Assembly (NCBI GenBank): GCA_963677445.2
Contig: CAXXGF010000036.1
Span: 62,001-126,000, forward strand
Direction of reading: 5' to 3'
DNA from: G963677445 sp963677445
GTDB lineage: Bacteria > Bacteroidota > Ignavibacteria > Ignavibacteriales > Melioribacteraceae
Length of the DNA stretch: 64,000 nt
Under the pieces are notes generated by a model. That model had not been told where the DNA came from, searched no databases, and worked only from the letters and a program-made list of their open reading frames with translations. Within the stretch, counting starts at the first letter, position 1. The number at the start of each line of letters is the position of its first letter. Below, one piece after another: positions 9,532 through 19,084 of the stretch. Position numbers and translations under genes: made by a program.

Positions 9532-10620
9532 ATGAAATCGATTAAATATATATTATCAATTTTAGCCTTGCTTTTTATTTTCTCATGCACCGAAGATGAG
9601 AGTCCGGAAATTCCTTCAGGAGATATTACAGCCCTTAAAATCGTCGCGAATGATGATACACTTAACATAGCGATAGTTGATGAACCCCTTGAACTTGCCC
9701 TTGAGGCTGTTTATGTCGATGATAAATCATCAACTGTATATAATATAGGGATTCTGCAGACCGCACAGGTAACAACAACAAGCCCCGATACTACACGGGA
9801 ATCTTTCGACAGATTTGACGCAGAATGGAATTCAGCTAATTCGGATATAGTGACTGTTGACAATGGTGTTATTGATGCGGCCGGCATTTCCGGATTCACA
9901 AGTATCACAGCATCGGCACAGGGAGTTTCATCTCCTCCGCTATATATTAATGTTACCGGAACTCCCGGCGCGCCGGGTCTTGTAATAGACCCTCCTGTTT
10001 CCACTGTGGTTTTTGAAGATGAGATAACTGTTGAAGGAAATGTACAGATTCTCACCTGGCTGGGAAATTCGACTTTACTTGCCGCTGCTGAGAGCAGATC
10101 GGGATTTAACGGTAATATCAGCTATAACAATCTTGGTGATTTTACTTTTACGGTAAACAGTCTTGAGACAGGAAACAGTATTATCTACGTTACGGCAACA
10201 CATCCGGCCGACAGCCAGATACAAACAGTTAAAGAAAAAGAGGTTATTTATTATCCTTATGGTTCTGATGAAGCCGACGCGGTTACAGGCGACTGGCAGG
10301 GAACCCATGATGGCAAAAACTTCGAATTCCTGATCACTGAAAATTCATCAAACGGCGACTACGAAATATCGGGCGCCCTATCCCTTGAATTTGAAGTATT
10401 CGGACTTATCCCGAATATTCCCTTCACAGGTAAACTTTATGATGATGGTTATTTCGAGGCCGATCTCTATAAGGATGATTCCGGTACAAAAACCAGCGGC
10501 AAACTTATGGGCAGGCTTGGTTCATTATCAGCAGTATCGGGAGAAATTGACGCGAAGGCTGAATATCTTTTCCTTCCGGCAATCGAGAAAAAAACAACCT
10601 GGAGCGGCAGTAAGAACTAA
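9532..10620 (+). CDS. Ig-like-domain lipoprotein, hypothetical
   Basis: A 362-residue lipoprotein. Residues 1-19 form a type II signal peptide (ILALLFIFSC). The next ~130 residues resemble a bacterial Ig-like (Big_2) domain (WNSANSDIVTVDNGVIDA, then GFTSITASAQG). A C-terminal half with VTGDWQGTHDGKNFEFLITEN looks like a small beta-barrel or lipocalin-like fold; that part is an inference. It is likely translationally linked to the preceding barrel gene. Function unknown. Confidence 0.7.
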   Translation: MKSIKYILSILALLFIFSCTEDESPEIPSGDITALKIVANDDTLNIAIVDEPLELALEAVYVDDKSSTVYNIGILQTAQVTTTSPDTTRESFDRFDAEWNSANSDIVTVDNGVIDAAGISGFTSITASAQGVSSPPLYINVTGTPGAPGLVIDPPVSTVVFEDEITVEGNVQILTWLGNSTLLAAAESRSGFNGNISYNNLGDFTFTVNSLETGNSIIYVTATHPADSQIQTVKEKEVIYYPYGSDEADAVTGDWQGTHDGKNFEFLITENSSNGDYEISGALSLEFEVFGLIPNIPFTGKLYDDGYFEADLYKDDSGTKTSGKLMGRLGSLSAVSGEIDAKAEYLFLPAIEKKTTWSGSKN

Positions 10621-10720
10621 TTTAGTCTTATATATCACTATGCTGTCTGATATTGTCGGGAGCCGGGAAGAACCGTGAACCCGGAACAAAACGGGGGCTT
10701 TGGGCGGTAAAAGAAAACTG

Positions 10721-10749
10721 TTGACAATTTACATGTTTTTTTCTTATTC
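10721..10749 (+). promoter_or_regulatory. Possible sigma70-like promoter of the permease gene
   Basis: TTGACA at 10721-10726, a 17-base spacer, then TTATTC at 10744-10749, ending 50 bases before the permease start. The -35 is consensus and the -10 is poor. FCB-group primary promoters often differ from this form, so this is only a candidate. Confidence 0.3.
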
Positions 10750-10798
10750 TTAATGTAGATTTTTCAATCAGAATATTTCTTTTACTGAATGGTGTATT

Positions 10799-12883
10799 AT
10801 GGCAAATGTTCCGCCAAAAACAAAACTGAAAAAAGAGCTTCGGCTAATTGATATATATGCCATCGCCACCGGCACCACTTTAAGCGCCGGTTTTTTCCTG
10901 CTTCCCGGAATTGCCGCTTCACAGGCTGGCCCCGCCGTAATTCTTTCTTACCTGATAGCAGCAATTCCTCTTATCCCATCAATGTTCAGTATGATTGAAC
11001 TTGCCACAGCTATGCCAAGGGCGGGAGGTGTATATTATTTTCTCGACAGAACACTCGGACCTTTTTTTGGCACCATCGGCGGACTCGGCACCTGGTTAGC
11101 CTTAATATTAAAGGTCGCGTTCGCTCTTGTTGGAATGGGCGCTTATATTTCCCTTTTTGTCGAGGGACTCGCGATAACTCCCATCGCCGTCACTCTGGCA
11201 ATTCTGCTGGGAGTTCTGAATTATTTCGGTTCAAAGAGCAGCGGCAAAATACAGGTCATCCTCGTATTTGGTTTGCTTGCTATTTTATTGCTTTTTGTTG
11301 GCGGCGGTCTTCCTGAATTAGAACTTTCCAATTTCGCCAATTTTCCGGGTGAAGATTTTTCCTCCATATTTTCAACCGCGGGACTGGTTTATATAAGTTA
11401 TATTGGTGTAACAAAAATTGCCAGTTTATCAGAAGAAGTTAAGGAACCTGAAAAAAACCTCCCGAGGGGAGTTATACTCTCCTTTATAACCGCTATTATA
11501 ATTTACGCGCTTGGCACCACAGTGATGGTCGGGGTTATTCCTCTTGACGATCTAATGGCAGACCTGACACCCGCTGCGACAGCCGCTGATTATATCGCCG
11601 GAGAAATTGGAGTTATATTAATTTCTGTCGCGGCGATACTGGCGTTTATATCTGTAGCTAACGCCGGCACACTAAGCGCTTCCCGTTATCCCCTTGCTAT
11701 GAGCCGGGATCATTTATTTCCACAGATTTTCAGAAAACTCGGTTCGAAAGGCAGTCCTGTATATGCCCTTATATTAACCGTCGCAATTATAATTTCTCTT
11801 ATTATTTTGCTCGATCCCGCGGGAATTGCCAAACTGGCCTCCTCATTTCAACTGCTTATGTTCGCGCTTATCTGTCTGGCAGTAATTGTAATGCGTGAGA
11901 GTAAAATTGATTCTTATGACCCGGGCTATAAATCCCCTCTTTATCCCTGGATGCAGATATTTGGAATTATTTCATCATTCTGGCTGATATTCGAAATGGG
12001 GTGGCTGCCAATAGCGTTTACCGGTGGTCTGATATTTACCGGCTCTATATGGTATAAATTTTACGGTTCAGAAAAAGTTTCAAGGAGCGGAGCCGTTTAC
12101 CACGTTTTCGAAAGGCTTGGAAGAGGCCGTTATGAAGGACTGGATATTGAATTGCGCGGTATTATGAAAGAAAAAGGATTAAGAGAAACTGATCCCTTCG
12201 ACTCCGTTGTTGTTCACAGCCATGTTATTGATATCAAAGGTGTCGGAGAATTTAATGACATAGTAAAGGATGCCTCAGAATGGCTGGCTGGTTTTGTTGA
12301 GCACTCAGGAGCTGATATAGCCAACCAGATAATGGAGGGAACAAGAATTGGAGCCACTCCCGTCACTCACGGAGTCGCGCTTCCCCACCTGAGAATAAAA
12401 GGGCTGGATACACCCAAAATGGTTCTGGTCAGAGCATCTGAAGGAATTCATATTATTTTCAACAACCCTCTCACAGATAATGAGGAAGAGGAACAGAATG
12501 TCGAGGCGGTTTTTTTCCTTGTAAGCCCCGATAATGATCCTTCACGGCATTTGAGAATGCTCGCCCGCATAGCGGGAAGGGTTGATGAAGATAGTTTTCA
12601 TTCCGACTGGACTAAAGCGGAAAATCAACAGCAGCTGAGGCACTCCCTGCTGCATAATGATAACTGGATATGCCTTACCCTCCGGGAAAACCACAAAACG
12701 GATCAACTAATAGGAAAATATCTAAGGGATGTTCGTTTTCCCGGCAGCTGTCTGGTCGCGCTGGTCAACAGACATGAGGAGACTCTCATCCCAAGGGGTG
12801 ACACCCGCCTTGAAAAAAATGACAGGCTGACAATTATTGGAGATCCGAAAGGAATACAGAAAATACACAAACAATATGAATAG
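10799..12883 (+). CDS. APC-family amino acid permease fused to PTS EIIA-like and TrkA_C domains
   Basis: Probable amino acid (or polyamine) transporter of the inner membrane. Residues 15-425 carry about 12 hydrophobic helices with the APC signature near the N-terminus (TGTTLSAGFFLLPGIAASQAGPA) and the SLSEEVKEPEKNLPRG loop around 209-223. Residues ~480-615 form a PTS EIIA type-2 (fructose/nitrogen) domain whose phosphoacceptor motif is intact (THGVALPH, His530). Residues ~622-694 form a TrkA_C (RCK_C) domain (GSCLVALVNRHEETLIPRGDTRLEKNDRLTIIG). No EI, HPr or NPr gene is in the window. The fusion implies that transport is gated by phosphorylation or by a ligand; that is inference. The next gene starts 43 bases downstream on the same strand. 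Confidence 0.9.
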   Translation: MANVPPKTKLKKELRLIDIYAIATGTTLSAGFFLLPGIAASQAGPAVILSYLIAAIPLIPSMFSMIELATAMPRAGGVYYFLDRTLGPFFGTIGGLGTWLALILKVAFALVGMGAYISLFVEGLAITPIAVTLAILLGVLNYFGSKSSGKIQVILVFGLLAILLLFVGGGLPELELSNFANFPGEDFSSIFSTAGLVYISYIGVTKIASLSEEVKEPEKNLPRGVILSFITAIIIYALGTTVMVGVIPLDDLMADLTPAATAADYIAGEIGVILISVAAILAFISVANAGTLSASRYPLAMSRDHLFPQIFRKLGSKGSPVYALILTVAIIISLIILLDPAGIAKLASSFQLLMFALICLAVIVMRESKIDSYDPGYKSPLYPWMQIFGIISSFWLIFEMGWLPIAFTGGLIFTGSIWYKFYGSEKVSRSGAVYHVFERLGRGRYEGLDIELRGIMKEKGLRETDPFDSVVVHSHVIDIKGVGEFNDIVKDASEWLAGFVEHSGADIANQIMEGTRIGATPVTHGVALPHLRIKGLDTPKMVLVRASEGIHIIFNNPLTDNEEEEQNVEAVFFLVSPDNDPSRHLRMLARIAGRVDEDSFHSDWTKAENQQQLRHSLLHNDNWICLTLRENHKTDQLIGKYLRDVRFPGSCLVALVNRHEETLIPRGDTRLEKNDRLTIIGDPKGIQKIHKQYE

Positions 12884-12926
12884 AATTACCATGGTCCTTT
12901 TCTAACAAATCGGGGAAACCAGGTTT

Positions 12927-14357
12927 ATGATTTCATTGAACAGAGTTTTTGTTTTAATAATTATTCTGATTTTTACATTCGCGTGTGAAGAAAAAAAGGA
13001 AACCCCCAAAAACACGGTTAATATTGTTAATCTCGACCTAGATAAAATAAAAAAACGCGGCAAACTCATTGCCATAACAGGTTATAACGCTTATAGTTAC
13101 TTTATATACCGCGGAAGACCCATGGGGTATGAATATGAGCTTGTGAACCGCCTTGCCGAACATCTGAATGTATCGGTGGAATTTATAATTGAGAAAGATT
13201 TAGGCAAAATGTTTGAAATGCTTGATAATGGTGAGGGTGACCTTATTGCCTTCAACCTTACCGTAACAAAAAAAAGGAAGCAGCGTGTAAATTTCACAAG
13301 CTACCATAATACCACCCGGCAGGTGCTGGTTCAGCGGAAACCTGAAAACTGGAGAAAAATGAAATCACATCAGATTGAAAAAGAACTTCTCCGTTCCCCG
13401 ATTGACCTCGAGGGAAAGACTGTTTTTGTCAGGCACAGTTCGGCTTATCTTAACAGAATGGAAAATCTGGAGGATGAGATCGGGGGTGATATTATCATTA
13501 AAGAGGCAGGACCTGATGTGAGTACGGAAGACCTTATTGAAATGGTGGCTGACGGTACAATTGAATACACAGTTTCAGATAAAAATATTGCCATGTTAAA
13601 CCAGGCTTATTATACCAATCTGGATATCAGAACAGACATTTCCCTGCCTCAGAAAATTGCCTGGGCAGTGAGAAAAAACGCCCCGATGCTTCTGACCGCC
13701 ATAAACTCCTGGCTTGATGAACTCAAAAAACAGCCCGACTATTATGTCATTCATAATAAATATTATTCCAACCGGAACGCATTCCGCAACCGTATGACAA
13801 CTGACTTTTACCTTCACAAGGGAGGTAAAATATCAGAATATGATGATGAATTGAAAGAATATTCGGAGCAATTGGGATGGGACTGGCGCATGCTTGCCTC
13901 TCTTATTTTTCAGGAATCCCGTTTCGATCCTGAGGCTAAATCCTGGGCCGGAGCAGTGGGACTCATGCAGCTTATGCCGCAAACAGCCGGTCAATATGGT
14001 GTAAAGAATCTTGAAGATCCTGAACAGAATCTTAAAGCCGGCATTAAATATCTGCAATGGCTCGATAATTACTGGAAAAAAGAAATTGAAAATAAACAGG
14101 AAAGATTAAAATTCGTTCTCGCTTCATATAATATTGGTCTGGGGCATATTATTGACGCGCGCAGACTCGCCGAAAAATATGGCGCCGATCCGAATATCTG
14201 GTTTAAAAACGTTGAGTTGTATCTGCTTAAAAAATCCAACTCAAAATATTACAATGATGAAGTCGTCCGGAACGGGTATGCTAAGGGAACAGAGACTATC
14301 CGTTATGTTGAAGAAATCCTGGAGCGTTTCAGTCAGTATAAACAGTTTATCAGCTGA
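12927..14357 (+). CDS. mltF: MltF-like membrane-bound lytic transglycosylase with periplasmic binding domain
   Basis: Cleaves the MurNAc-GlcNAc bond of peptidoglycan, giving 1,6-anhydro products. The 476 residues comprise a lipoprotein-type signal (TFAC, Cys20), an SBP_bac_3 domain (about 45-275, GRPMGYEYELVNRLAEHL), and a family 1 SLT domain (about 310-470) with the catalytic Glu330 in QESRFDP, then GAVGLMQLMPQTA and the ASYNIGLGHI motif. The architecture matches MltF, whose N-terminal domain binds muropeptides or amino acids. Placement right after an amino acid permease with a 43-base gap suggests co-transcription and a link to cell-wall peptide uptake, which is inference. Confidence 0.88.
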   Translation: MISLNRVFVLIIILIFTFACEEKKETPKNTVNIVNLDLDKIKKRGKLIAITGYNAYSYFIYRGRPMGYEYELVNRLAEHLNVSVEFIIEKDLGKMFEMLDNGEGDLIAFNLTVTKKRKQRVNFTSYHNTTRQVLVQRKPENWRKMKSHQIEKELLRSPIDLEGKTVFVRHSSAYLNRMENLEDEIGGDIIIKEAGPDVSTEDLIEMVADGTIEYTVSDKNIAMLNQAYYTNLDIRTDISLPQKIAWAVRKNAPMLLTAINSWLDELKKQPDYYVIHNKYYSNRNAFRNRMTTDFYLHKGGKISEYDDELKEYSEQLGWDWRMLASLIFQESRFDPEAKSWAGAVGLMQLMPQTAGQYGVKNLEDPEQNLKAGIKYLQWLDNYWKKEIENKQERLKFVLASYNIGLGHIIDARRLAEKYGADPNIWFKNVELYLLKKSNSKYYNDEVVRNGYAKGTETIRYVEEILERFSQYKQFIS

Positions 14358-14803
14358 TAAATAATAATTCCGGACGCCGGGCCGGAATAAATGAGAAATT
14401 GATTTTGTCAGGCGTTATGATTTCGCGATCTTTCTGCAATTCTTTTGGCTCCATTCCGAATCGTTTATTATTACAATTTAAAATCTGCCCTATCGCACTA
14501 AATTAAACCGCGTCCACGACAACAAAAGGAAAACTCAGAACTCCTGATCCCGGTTATAAAAAACGATAACCTTCATGTATTAATTCGCAAAATAAAATCG
14601 CAGGATACAACTCTGGAAGAAAGTCCCGTCAGGGACGACAGAGAAAAACTACTTTCATCCTTTTAGATGGAACATCTATTTTATTGTTTGCTCGATGAAT
14701 TAGAAATACTGTTTATATTGAAAGCTTGGGATATAATAATTCGCGATGAACTTCCGCGTTTTCATTTTGCGAGAGGTAAGGAATTCTGAAACTGATACAG
14801 CGC
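14358..14803. other. Intergenic region with small palindromes
   Basis: No gene is supported. Just after mltF is a stem ATTCCGG/CCGGAAT (about 14367-14388) without a clear T-run, possibly a weak terminator. Near 14613 the string GTCCCGTCAGGGACGACAG contains the palindrome GTCCC-GTCA-GGGAC, which looks like a REP-type intergenic repeat unit. Confidence 0.5.
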
Positions 14804-14832
14804 AAAAAAAATCCCGCCAAAGTGACGGGATT
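14804..14832 (-). terminator. Intrinsic terminator of the atpDC operon
   Basis: On the minus strand the stem AATCCCG (paired with CGGGATT, 14810-14832) is followed by a run of Ts, 28 bases after the atpC stop codon. Confidence 0.88.
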
Positions 14833-14859
14833 ATAATATATTAAAATTAATAATATTTC

Positions 14860-15267
14860 TTACATGTAACGGTTTTGAACCTTAAGCCTGTTAAGCGCAC
14901 GTTTAAGAGCCAGTTCGGCCCTGTCCAGATCAGTATCTTTAGCATGTTCACTCAACCTTTTACGCGCTCTTTCTTCGGCAGAGTGCGCTCTTTCGGCATC
15001 AATTTCTTCAGGTTTTTCGAAACTTTCGGCAAGAATAATTATCTTGTTTTTCAATACTTCAACAGTGCCGCCGCCGGTAGCGAAAACCATCTCCTGATCG
15101 GTTGTGTCAACCATTTTGACCATTCCAATTTCGAAGGAACTCAGGATTGGAGCATGGTTAAAAAGCACCTGAAAACCGCCGAGAGACCCGGGAACACTGA
15201 GTGATTTTATTTCACCGCTGAAAGCTTCTTTTGCCGGTGTTATTACTTCGACTAACATCGTTTTCAT
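14860..15267 (-). CDS. atpC: F1Fo ATP synthase epsilon subunit
   Basis: Central-stalk epsilon subunit of the F1 sector. The 135 residues show the typical N-terminal beta-sandwich (LVEVITPAKEAFSGEIKSLSVPGSLGGFQVLFNHAPILSS, with the conserved PG..G....NHAP pattern) and a C-terminal helical hairpin (EERARKRLSEHAKDTDLDRAELALKRALNRLKV). The gene starts 2 bases after the atpD stop, so the two are translationally coupled. A second in-frame ATG at codon 4 is possible. The pairing of atpD and atpC away from the other atp genes is usual in Bacteroidota and relatives. Confidence 0.95.
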   Translation of the reverse strand: MKTMLVEVITPAKEAFSGEIKSLSVPGSLGGFQVLFNHAPILSSFEIGMVKMVDTTDQEMVFATGGGTVEVLKNKIIILAESFEKPEEIDAERAHSAEERARKRLSEHAKDTDLDRAELALKRALNRLKVQNRYM

Positions 15268-15269
15268 TA

Positions 15270-16682
15270 TCAGGCCTGCATTTTCTTCGCTTTTTCAACA
15301 GCTTCTTCAATTGTGCCAACATAGAGAAATGCCTGTTCCGGAAGATCATCATGTTTACCATCGATGATTTCACGGAAACTTCTTACCGTATCTTCCAGCT
15401 TAACATATTTACCCTCGATACCGGTAAACTGTTCAGCGACATGGAAGGGCTGGCTGAGGAATCTCTGTATCCTTCTCGCGCGGCGGACGATAATTTTATC
15501 TTCGTCACTGAGTTCATCCATACCAAGAATATTTATTATGTCCTGAAGATCTTTATATGCCTGTAAAATTTCTTTTACATTTTTTGCCACATCATAATGT
15601 TCCTGACCAACTATGCCCGGCTCAAGAATTCTTGAAGTTGAATCGAGAGGATCAACCGCGGGATAAATACCAAGCTCTGATATCTGACGGCTTAACACTG
15701 TGGTAGCGTCAAGATGTGAGAATGCCGTAGCGGGAGCGGGGTCGGTAAGGTCATCCGCGGGAACGTAGATCGCCTGAACAGAAGTAATAGAACCTTTATC
15801 GGTTGATGTAATTCTTTCCTGAAGTTCACCCATTTCAGTAGCGAGGTTAGGCTGATAACCCACTGCCGAAGGCATACGCCCAAGAAGAGCGGACACTTCT
15901 GAGCCTGCCTGTGTAAAACGGAAAATATTGTCGATAAAGAGAAGAACGTCCCTTCCCTCTTCATCACGGAAATATTCTGCCATAGTAAGTCCTGTAAGAC
16001 CCACCCGCAGACGCGCTCCGGGAGGCTCATTCATCTGGCCGAAAACAAGCGCTGTTTTTTCCAGAACGCCCGATTCTTTCATTTCGAGCCACAGATCATT
16101 TCCTTCACGGGTTCTTTCACCCACACCGGCAAAAACCGAATAACCGCCATGCTGCTTGGCAATATTATGAATCAGCTCCATAATGATTACGGTTTTGCCA
16201 ACACCGGCGCCGCCGAAAAGACCTGTTTTTCCACCTCTGGAATATGGTTCAAGAAGGTCAATAACTTTTATGCCTGTCTCAAACATCTCCTGGGAGGTGC
16301 TAAGTGTATCAAACTTAGGCGCTTCGCGATGGATATTATAGTATTTTTCCGATTCGATTGGATCGAGTCCGTCAATTCCTTCACCAATAACATTTATAAG
16401 GCGGCCTAAAGTTGGCGGTCCGACCGGAACCGAAATCGGAGAGCCGGTATCTAAAGCTTTCATACCTCTGACCAGTCCGTCAGTAGTATCCATCGCCACA
16501 GTTCTCACCCTGTTCTCACCAAGATGCTGCTGCACTTCAACTATAAGCTCCTCTTCAACCCCTTCAACGTTTGTACGGTGAATTTTAACGGAGTTAAAAA
16601 TTTCCGGCAGATGTCCATCCGGAAAATCTATGTCTACCACCGGTCCTATAACCTGTACTATTACACCTTCAGCACTTGCCAT
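15270..16682 (-). CDS. atpD: F1Fo ATP synthase beta subunit
   Basis: Catalytic beta subunit of F1 (470 residues), interconverting ATP and ADP plus phosphate with proton translocation. The Walker A motif GGAGVGKT is at 157-164, followed by GERTREGNDL and the Walker B-region LLFIDNIFRFTQAGSEVSALLGRMPSAVGYQP. The DELSDEDK segment near the C-terminus corresponds to the DELSEED loop that drives rotation. The ribosome binding site GGGAGAG precedes the ATG. The stop of the upstream PLD-fold gene is only 76 bases away and no terminator is visible between, so partial readthrough from the surface operon is possible. Confidence 0.97.
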   Translation of the reverse strand: MASAEGVIVQVIGPVVDIDFPDGHLPEIFNSVKIHRTNVEGVEEELIVEVQQHLGENRVRTVAMDTTDGLVRGMKALDTGSPISVPVGPPTLGRLINVIGEGIDGLDPIESEKYYNIHREAPKFDTLSTSQEMFETGIKVIDLLEPYSRGGKTGLFGGAGVGKTVIIMELIHNIAKQHGGYSVFAGVGERTREGNDLWLEMKESGVLEKTALVFGQMNEPPGARLRVGLTGLTMAEYFRDEEGRDVLLFIDNIFRFTQAGSEVSALLGRMPSAVGYQPNLATEMGELQERITSTDKGSITSVQAIYVPADDLTDPAPATAFSHLDATTVLSRQISELGIYPAVDPLDSTSRILEPGIVGQEHYDVAKNVKEILQAYKDLQDIINILGMDELSDEDKIIVRRARRIQRFLSQPFHVAEQFTGIEGKYVKLEDTVRSFREIIDGKHDDLPEQAFLYVGTIEEAVEKAKKMQA

Positions 16683-16758
16683 TTCTCTCCCTGGAAATAA
16701 TTTAAGTAAACTGCAAATTTAAATAATAACATTCCTTTATTCAAACAGATGGATACAT

Positions 16759-19074
16759 TTATTTTAAAAGCATCATTTTTTTCGAATATATCCTTTCCGA
16801 GGTCTTCAGTCTGTAAATATATAATCCGCTGGAAAGTTCTCCGGCGTCAAAATCATAAACGTTCAAACCGGCCTCTGCCGTTCCATTAAAGATTGTTGCC
16901 ACTTCCCTGCCAAGCATATCATATACGACAAGACTGGCTTTTGCCCTTTCAGGCATAAAGAAAGTGATTGTAGTAACAGGATTAAAAGGATTTGGATAAT
17001 TCTGACCAAGCTCAATTGTTTCAGGATATAATCCTTCCTCTTCAACCGAAGTAATTATCGGAACAACAAATGATGTTGTGCCTCCAAGTTCGTTATATCT
17101 CTTTTTAAATTCCTGCATATACTGGTTCGCGATAAAAATATCATGGATGAAGAGTGTGTTTTCATCATTATCATTCTCGGCCGCGGCCGACCAGTTATGT
17201 GAACCGGAGTAAACAACCGGATCGCTGGAAGGATAGGATGCGTCTGTCATGCCGTATTTATGATGCAGGGTGCCTCCGAGGGTATATTCAAAAACTTCCG
17301 AAATGGCGAGCAGGTTATTATATTCCGATCCCTGGACGTTTATATTGTCGATAATTCCTCTGACATCAGACACACCGGCGCTGATTCTGCCTGCAATAGC
17401 GTCAAAAAGATCATTACTTGTAAATACAAGAAGAGAATAATAAATTGAACTGTCGGCGCTGTTGATAGCGGTTTCTATCTGGTTCTCTGTATTATCCGAA
17501 GGGCTGAAATACAATCCGACTTCTTTCCCCCCTATGCTGAAGGTATGAGTCGTATTATCCTGTTTGAATGGCCCGAATTTAGCGTTTGAGGAGTTGGGTG
17601 TGTCACCATTACTTCCCCACATCTCTTCAAATTCTGTCTTATAAGCCTCAGCTAAATTATGGTCATTGATTTCAATTACATTATTGCGCCAGTCAAGTTC
17701 ACCCGATGTCCAGTTCCATGAACCGGTCCATACCCAGTCGTTATCCGGATCACTGTCACGGCCGTCAATGATAGCAAATTTATTATGCATGATTCCATTG
17801 ATCGCCGGACGCTGACTCATCTGTATCCCATTATTGAGAAGCACCTGCATTGAGCTTTGTATGGTCCTGTTATCATAAACCACTCTTATTTTAACACCGC
17901 GCTGCTTAGCGGCTACAATTGCGTCGGCAATATCATTCATTCCATAAAAACTATAAAGAGCGATATCAATTGAATATGTCGCGGAATTTATTCTTTCAAT
18001 CACCTTGGCCTTAAAATCGACATTTCCCATCGCTTCGTTACCCGGAATGGCAACAGAATTGTCGACACCGTAATTAAAATATACATTTATTGTTCCGCTG
18101 GAAGGATTCGGATTAGCGGTGTTGACACTGTATATCGCGCTTTCACTTGTGCCGTGCGAATTGGTTGAATAAGCTCTGAAATAATATTTTGTGAGGGGGT
18201 CGAGTCCATCAACTAAAACAACATGATAAGTGGTGTCCTCTTCAATAATTTTTGAACCCAGTTCCAGGTCTTCAGTTATTCCATACCTTACTTCACTATT
18301 TCCCTTTCTGATCGTGTTAAAATAAACAGAAAAGGAAGTTGTGGTTATATTGGACGCGACTACAGGACTGATAATTACAGGCTCATTACCTGTAATAATA
18401 TCCTCAATAAAACGTGGAAGAAGCTGATAACCATCATCATAAGGAGGGCCGTAAACATACTGCCCGAGAACGCCGACTACATCAACCGACCCGGAGGGGA
18501 TTGGTGTATTAATTACAGATGTAACGTCGTTATCAATTCTTATCTCCATGCTTCCGGTGGCATCTGAAATATTATAATTTGTGTTGCCCGAAAAGTTACC
18601 GCTCGCGTTAATTGTTACCTCATTTAACCTGATAAGGGAACCTTCATATTCTTCCAGACCGTTCCACGCCTGGCCAAGAATATCGGCAATTGAAAGATTT
18701 AACGGCTCAATTTCACATCCCGATTTGTGAACCGTTAAACTGGAGCCGGGATTGCTGAAAAGCAGTTCTGTCAGGCCATTATATTGTCCGACTTCAGCGG
18801 AAACAGTTACTGAATCACCAATCTGAACCTGTCCGGCAAATCCGCTGCCATAGACAGATATACCGGCTGTTTCATCCTGTACGTTGCCGGGACCGCTATT
18901 GCCAAAATTTCCCGCCGTGGTAACAATACCTGAAATGGTGACTATCTGGCCAAGCATTGCCGGCTCTCCATTGGAATTGTTCTGTCTTACATCAATTATG
19001 GGAATAGTCTGGCTGAAAACATTTGTTAATAAACCATATATAAAGATCAAAAGAACTGCTGAGATTTTTTTCAT
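16759..19074 (-). CDS. Secreted phospholipase-D-fold nuclease with OB-fold and T9SS domain
   Basis: I chose the ATG at 19074 (AGGAAATTAGTAATG; signal peptide MKKISAVLLIFIYGLLTNVFSQ). The open frame extends 29 codons upstream, but that would overlap the preceding gene and bury the signal peptide. In the 771-residue product, an OB-fold-like domain (about 25-225, GQIVTISGIVTTAGNF) is followed by an Fn3-like domain (230-320). Two PLD half-sites follow with complete HKD motifs: HNKFAIID (430-437) and HHKYGMTD (604-611), each followed by the usual GSW/GSHNW turn. The C-terminus is a sorting domain with NYPNPFNP. OB plus PLD suggests a secreted nuclease, though a phosphodiesterase acting on lipids is not excluded. 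Last gene of the seven-gene surface operon. Confidence 0.88.
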   Translation of the reverse strand: MKKISAVLLIFIYGLLTNVFSQTIPIIDVRQNNSNGEPAMLGQIVTISGIVTTAGNFGNSGPGNVQDETAGISVYGSGFAGQVQIGDSVTVSAEVGQYNGLTELLFSNPGSSLTVHKSGCEIEPLNLSIADILGQAWNGLEEYEGSLIRLNEVTINASGNFSGNTNYNISDATGSMEIRIDNDVTSVINTPIPSGSVDVVGVLGQYVYGPPYDDGYQLLPRFIEDIITGNEPVIISPVVASNITTTSFSVYFNTIRKGNSEVRYGITEDLELGSKIIEEDTTYHVVLVDGLDPLTKYYFRAYSTNSHGTSESAIYSVNTANPNPSSGTINVYFNYGVDNSVAIPGNEAMGNVDFKAKVIERINSATYSIDIALYSFYGMNDIADAIVAAKQRGVKIRVVYDNRTIQSSMQVLLNNGIQMSQRPAINGIMHNKFAIIDGRDSDPDNDWVWTGSWNWTSGELDWRNNVIEINDHNLAEAYKTEFEEMWGSNGDTPNSSNAKFGPFKQDNTTHTFSIGGKEVGLYFSPSDNTENQIETAINSADSSIYYSLLVFTSNDLFDAIAGRISAGVSDVRGIIDNINVQGSEYNNLLAISEVFEYTLGGTLHHKYGMTDASYPSSDPVVYSGSHNWSAAAENDNDENTLFIHDIFIANQYMQEFKKRYNELGGTTSFVVPIITSVEEEGLYPETIELGQNYPNPFNPVTTITFFMPERAKASLVVYDMLGREVATIFNGTAEAGLNVYDFDAGELSSGLYIYRLKTSERIYSKKMMLLK

Positions 19075-19084
19075 TACTAATTTC

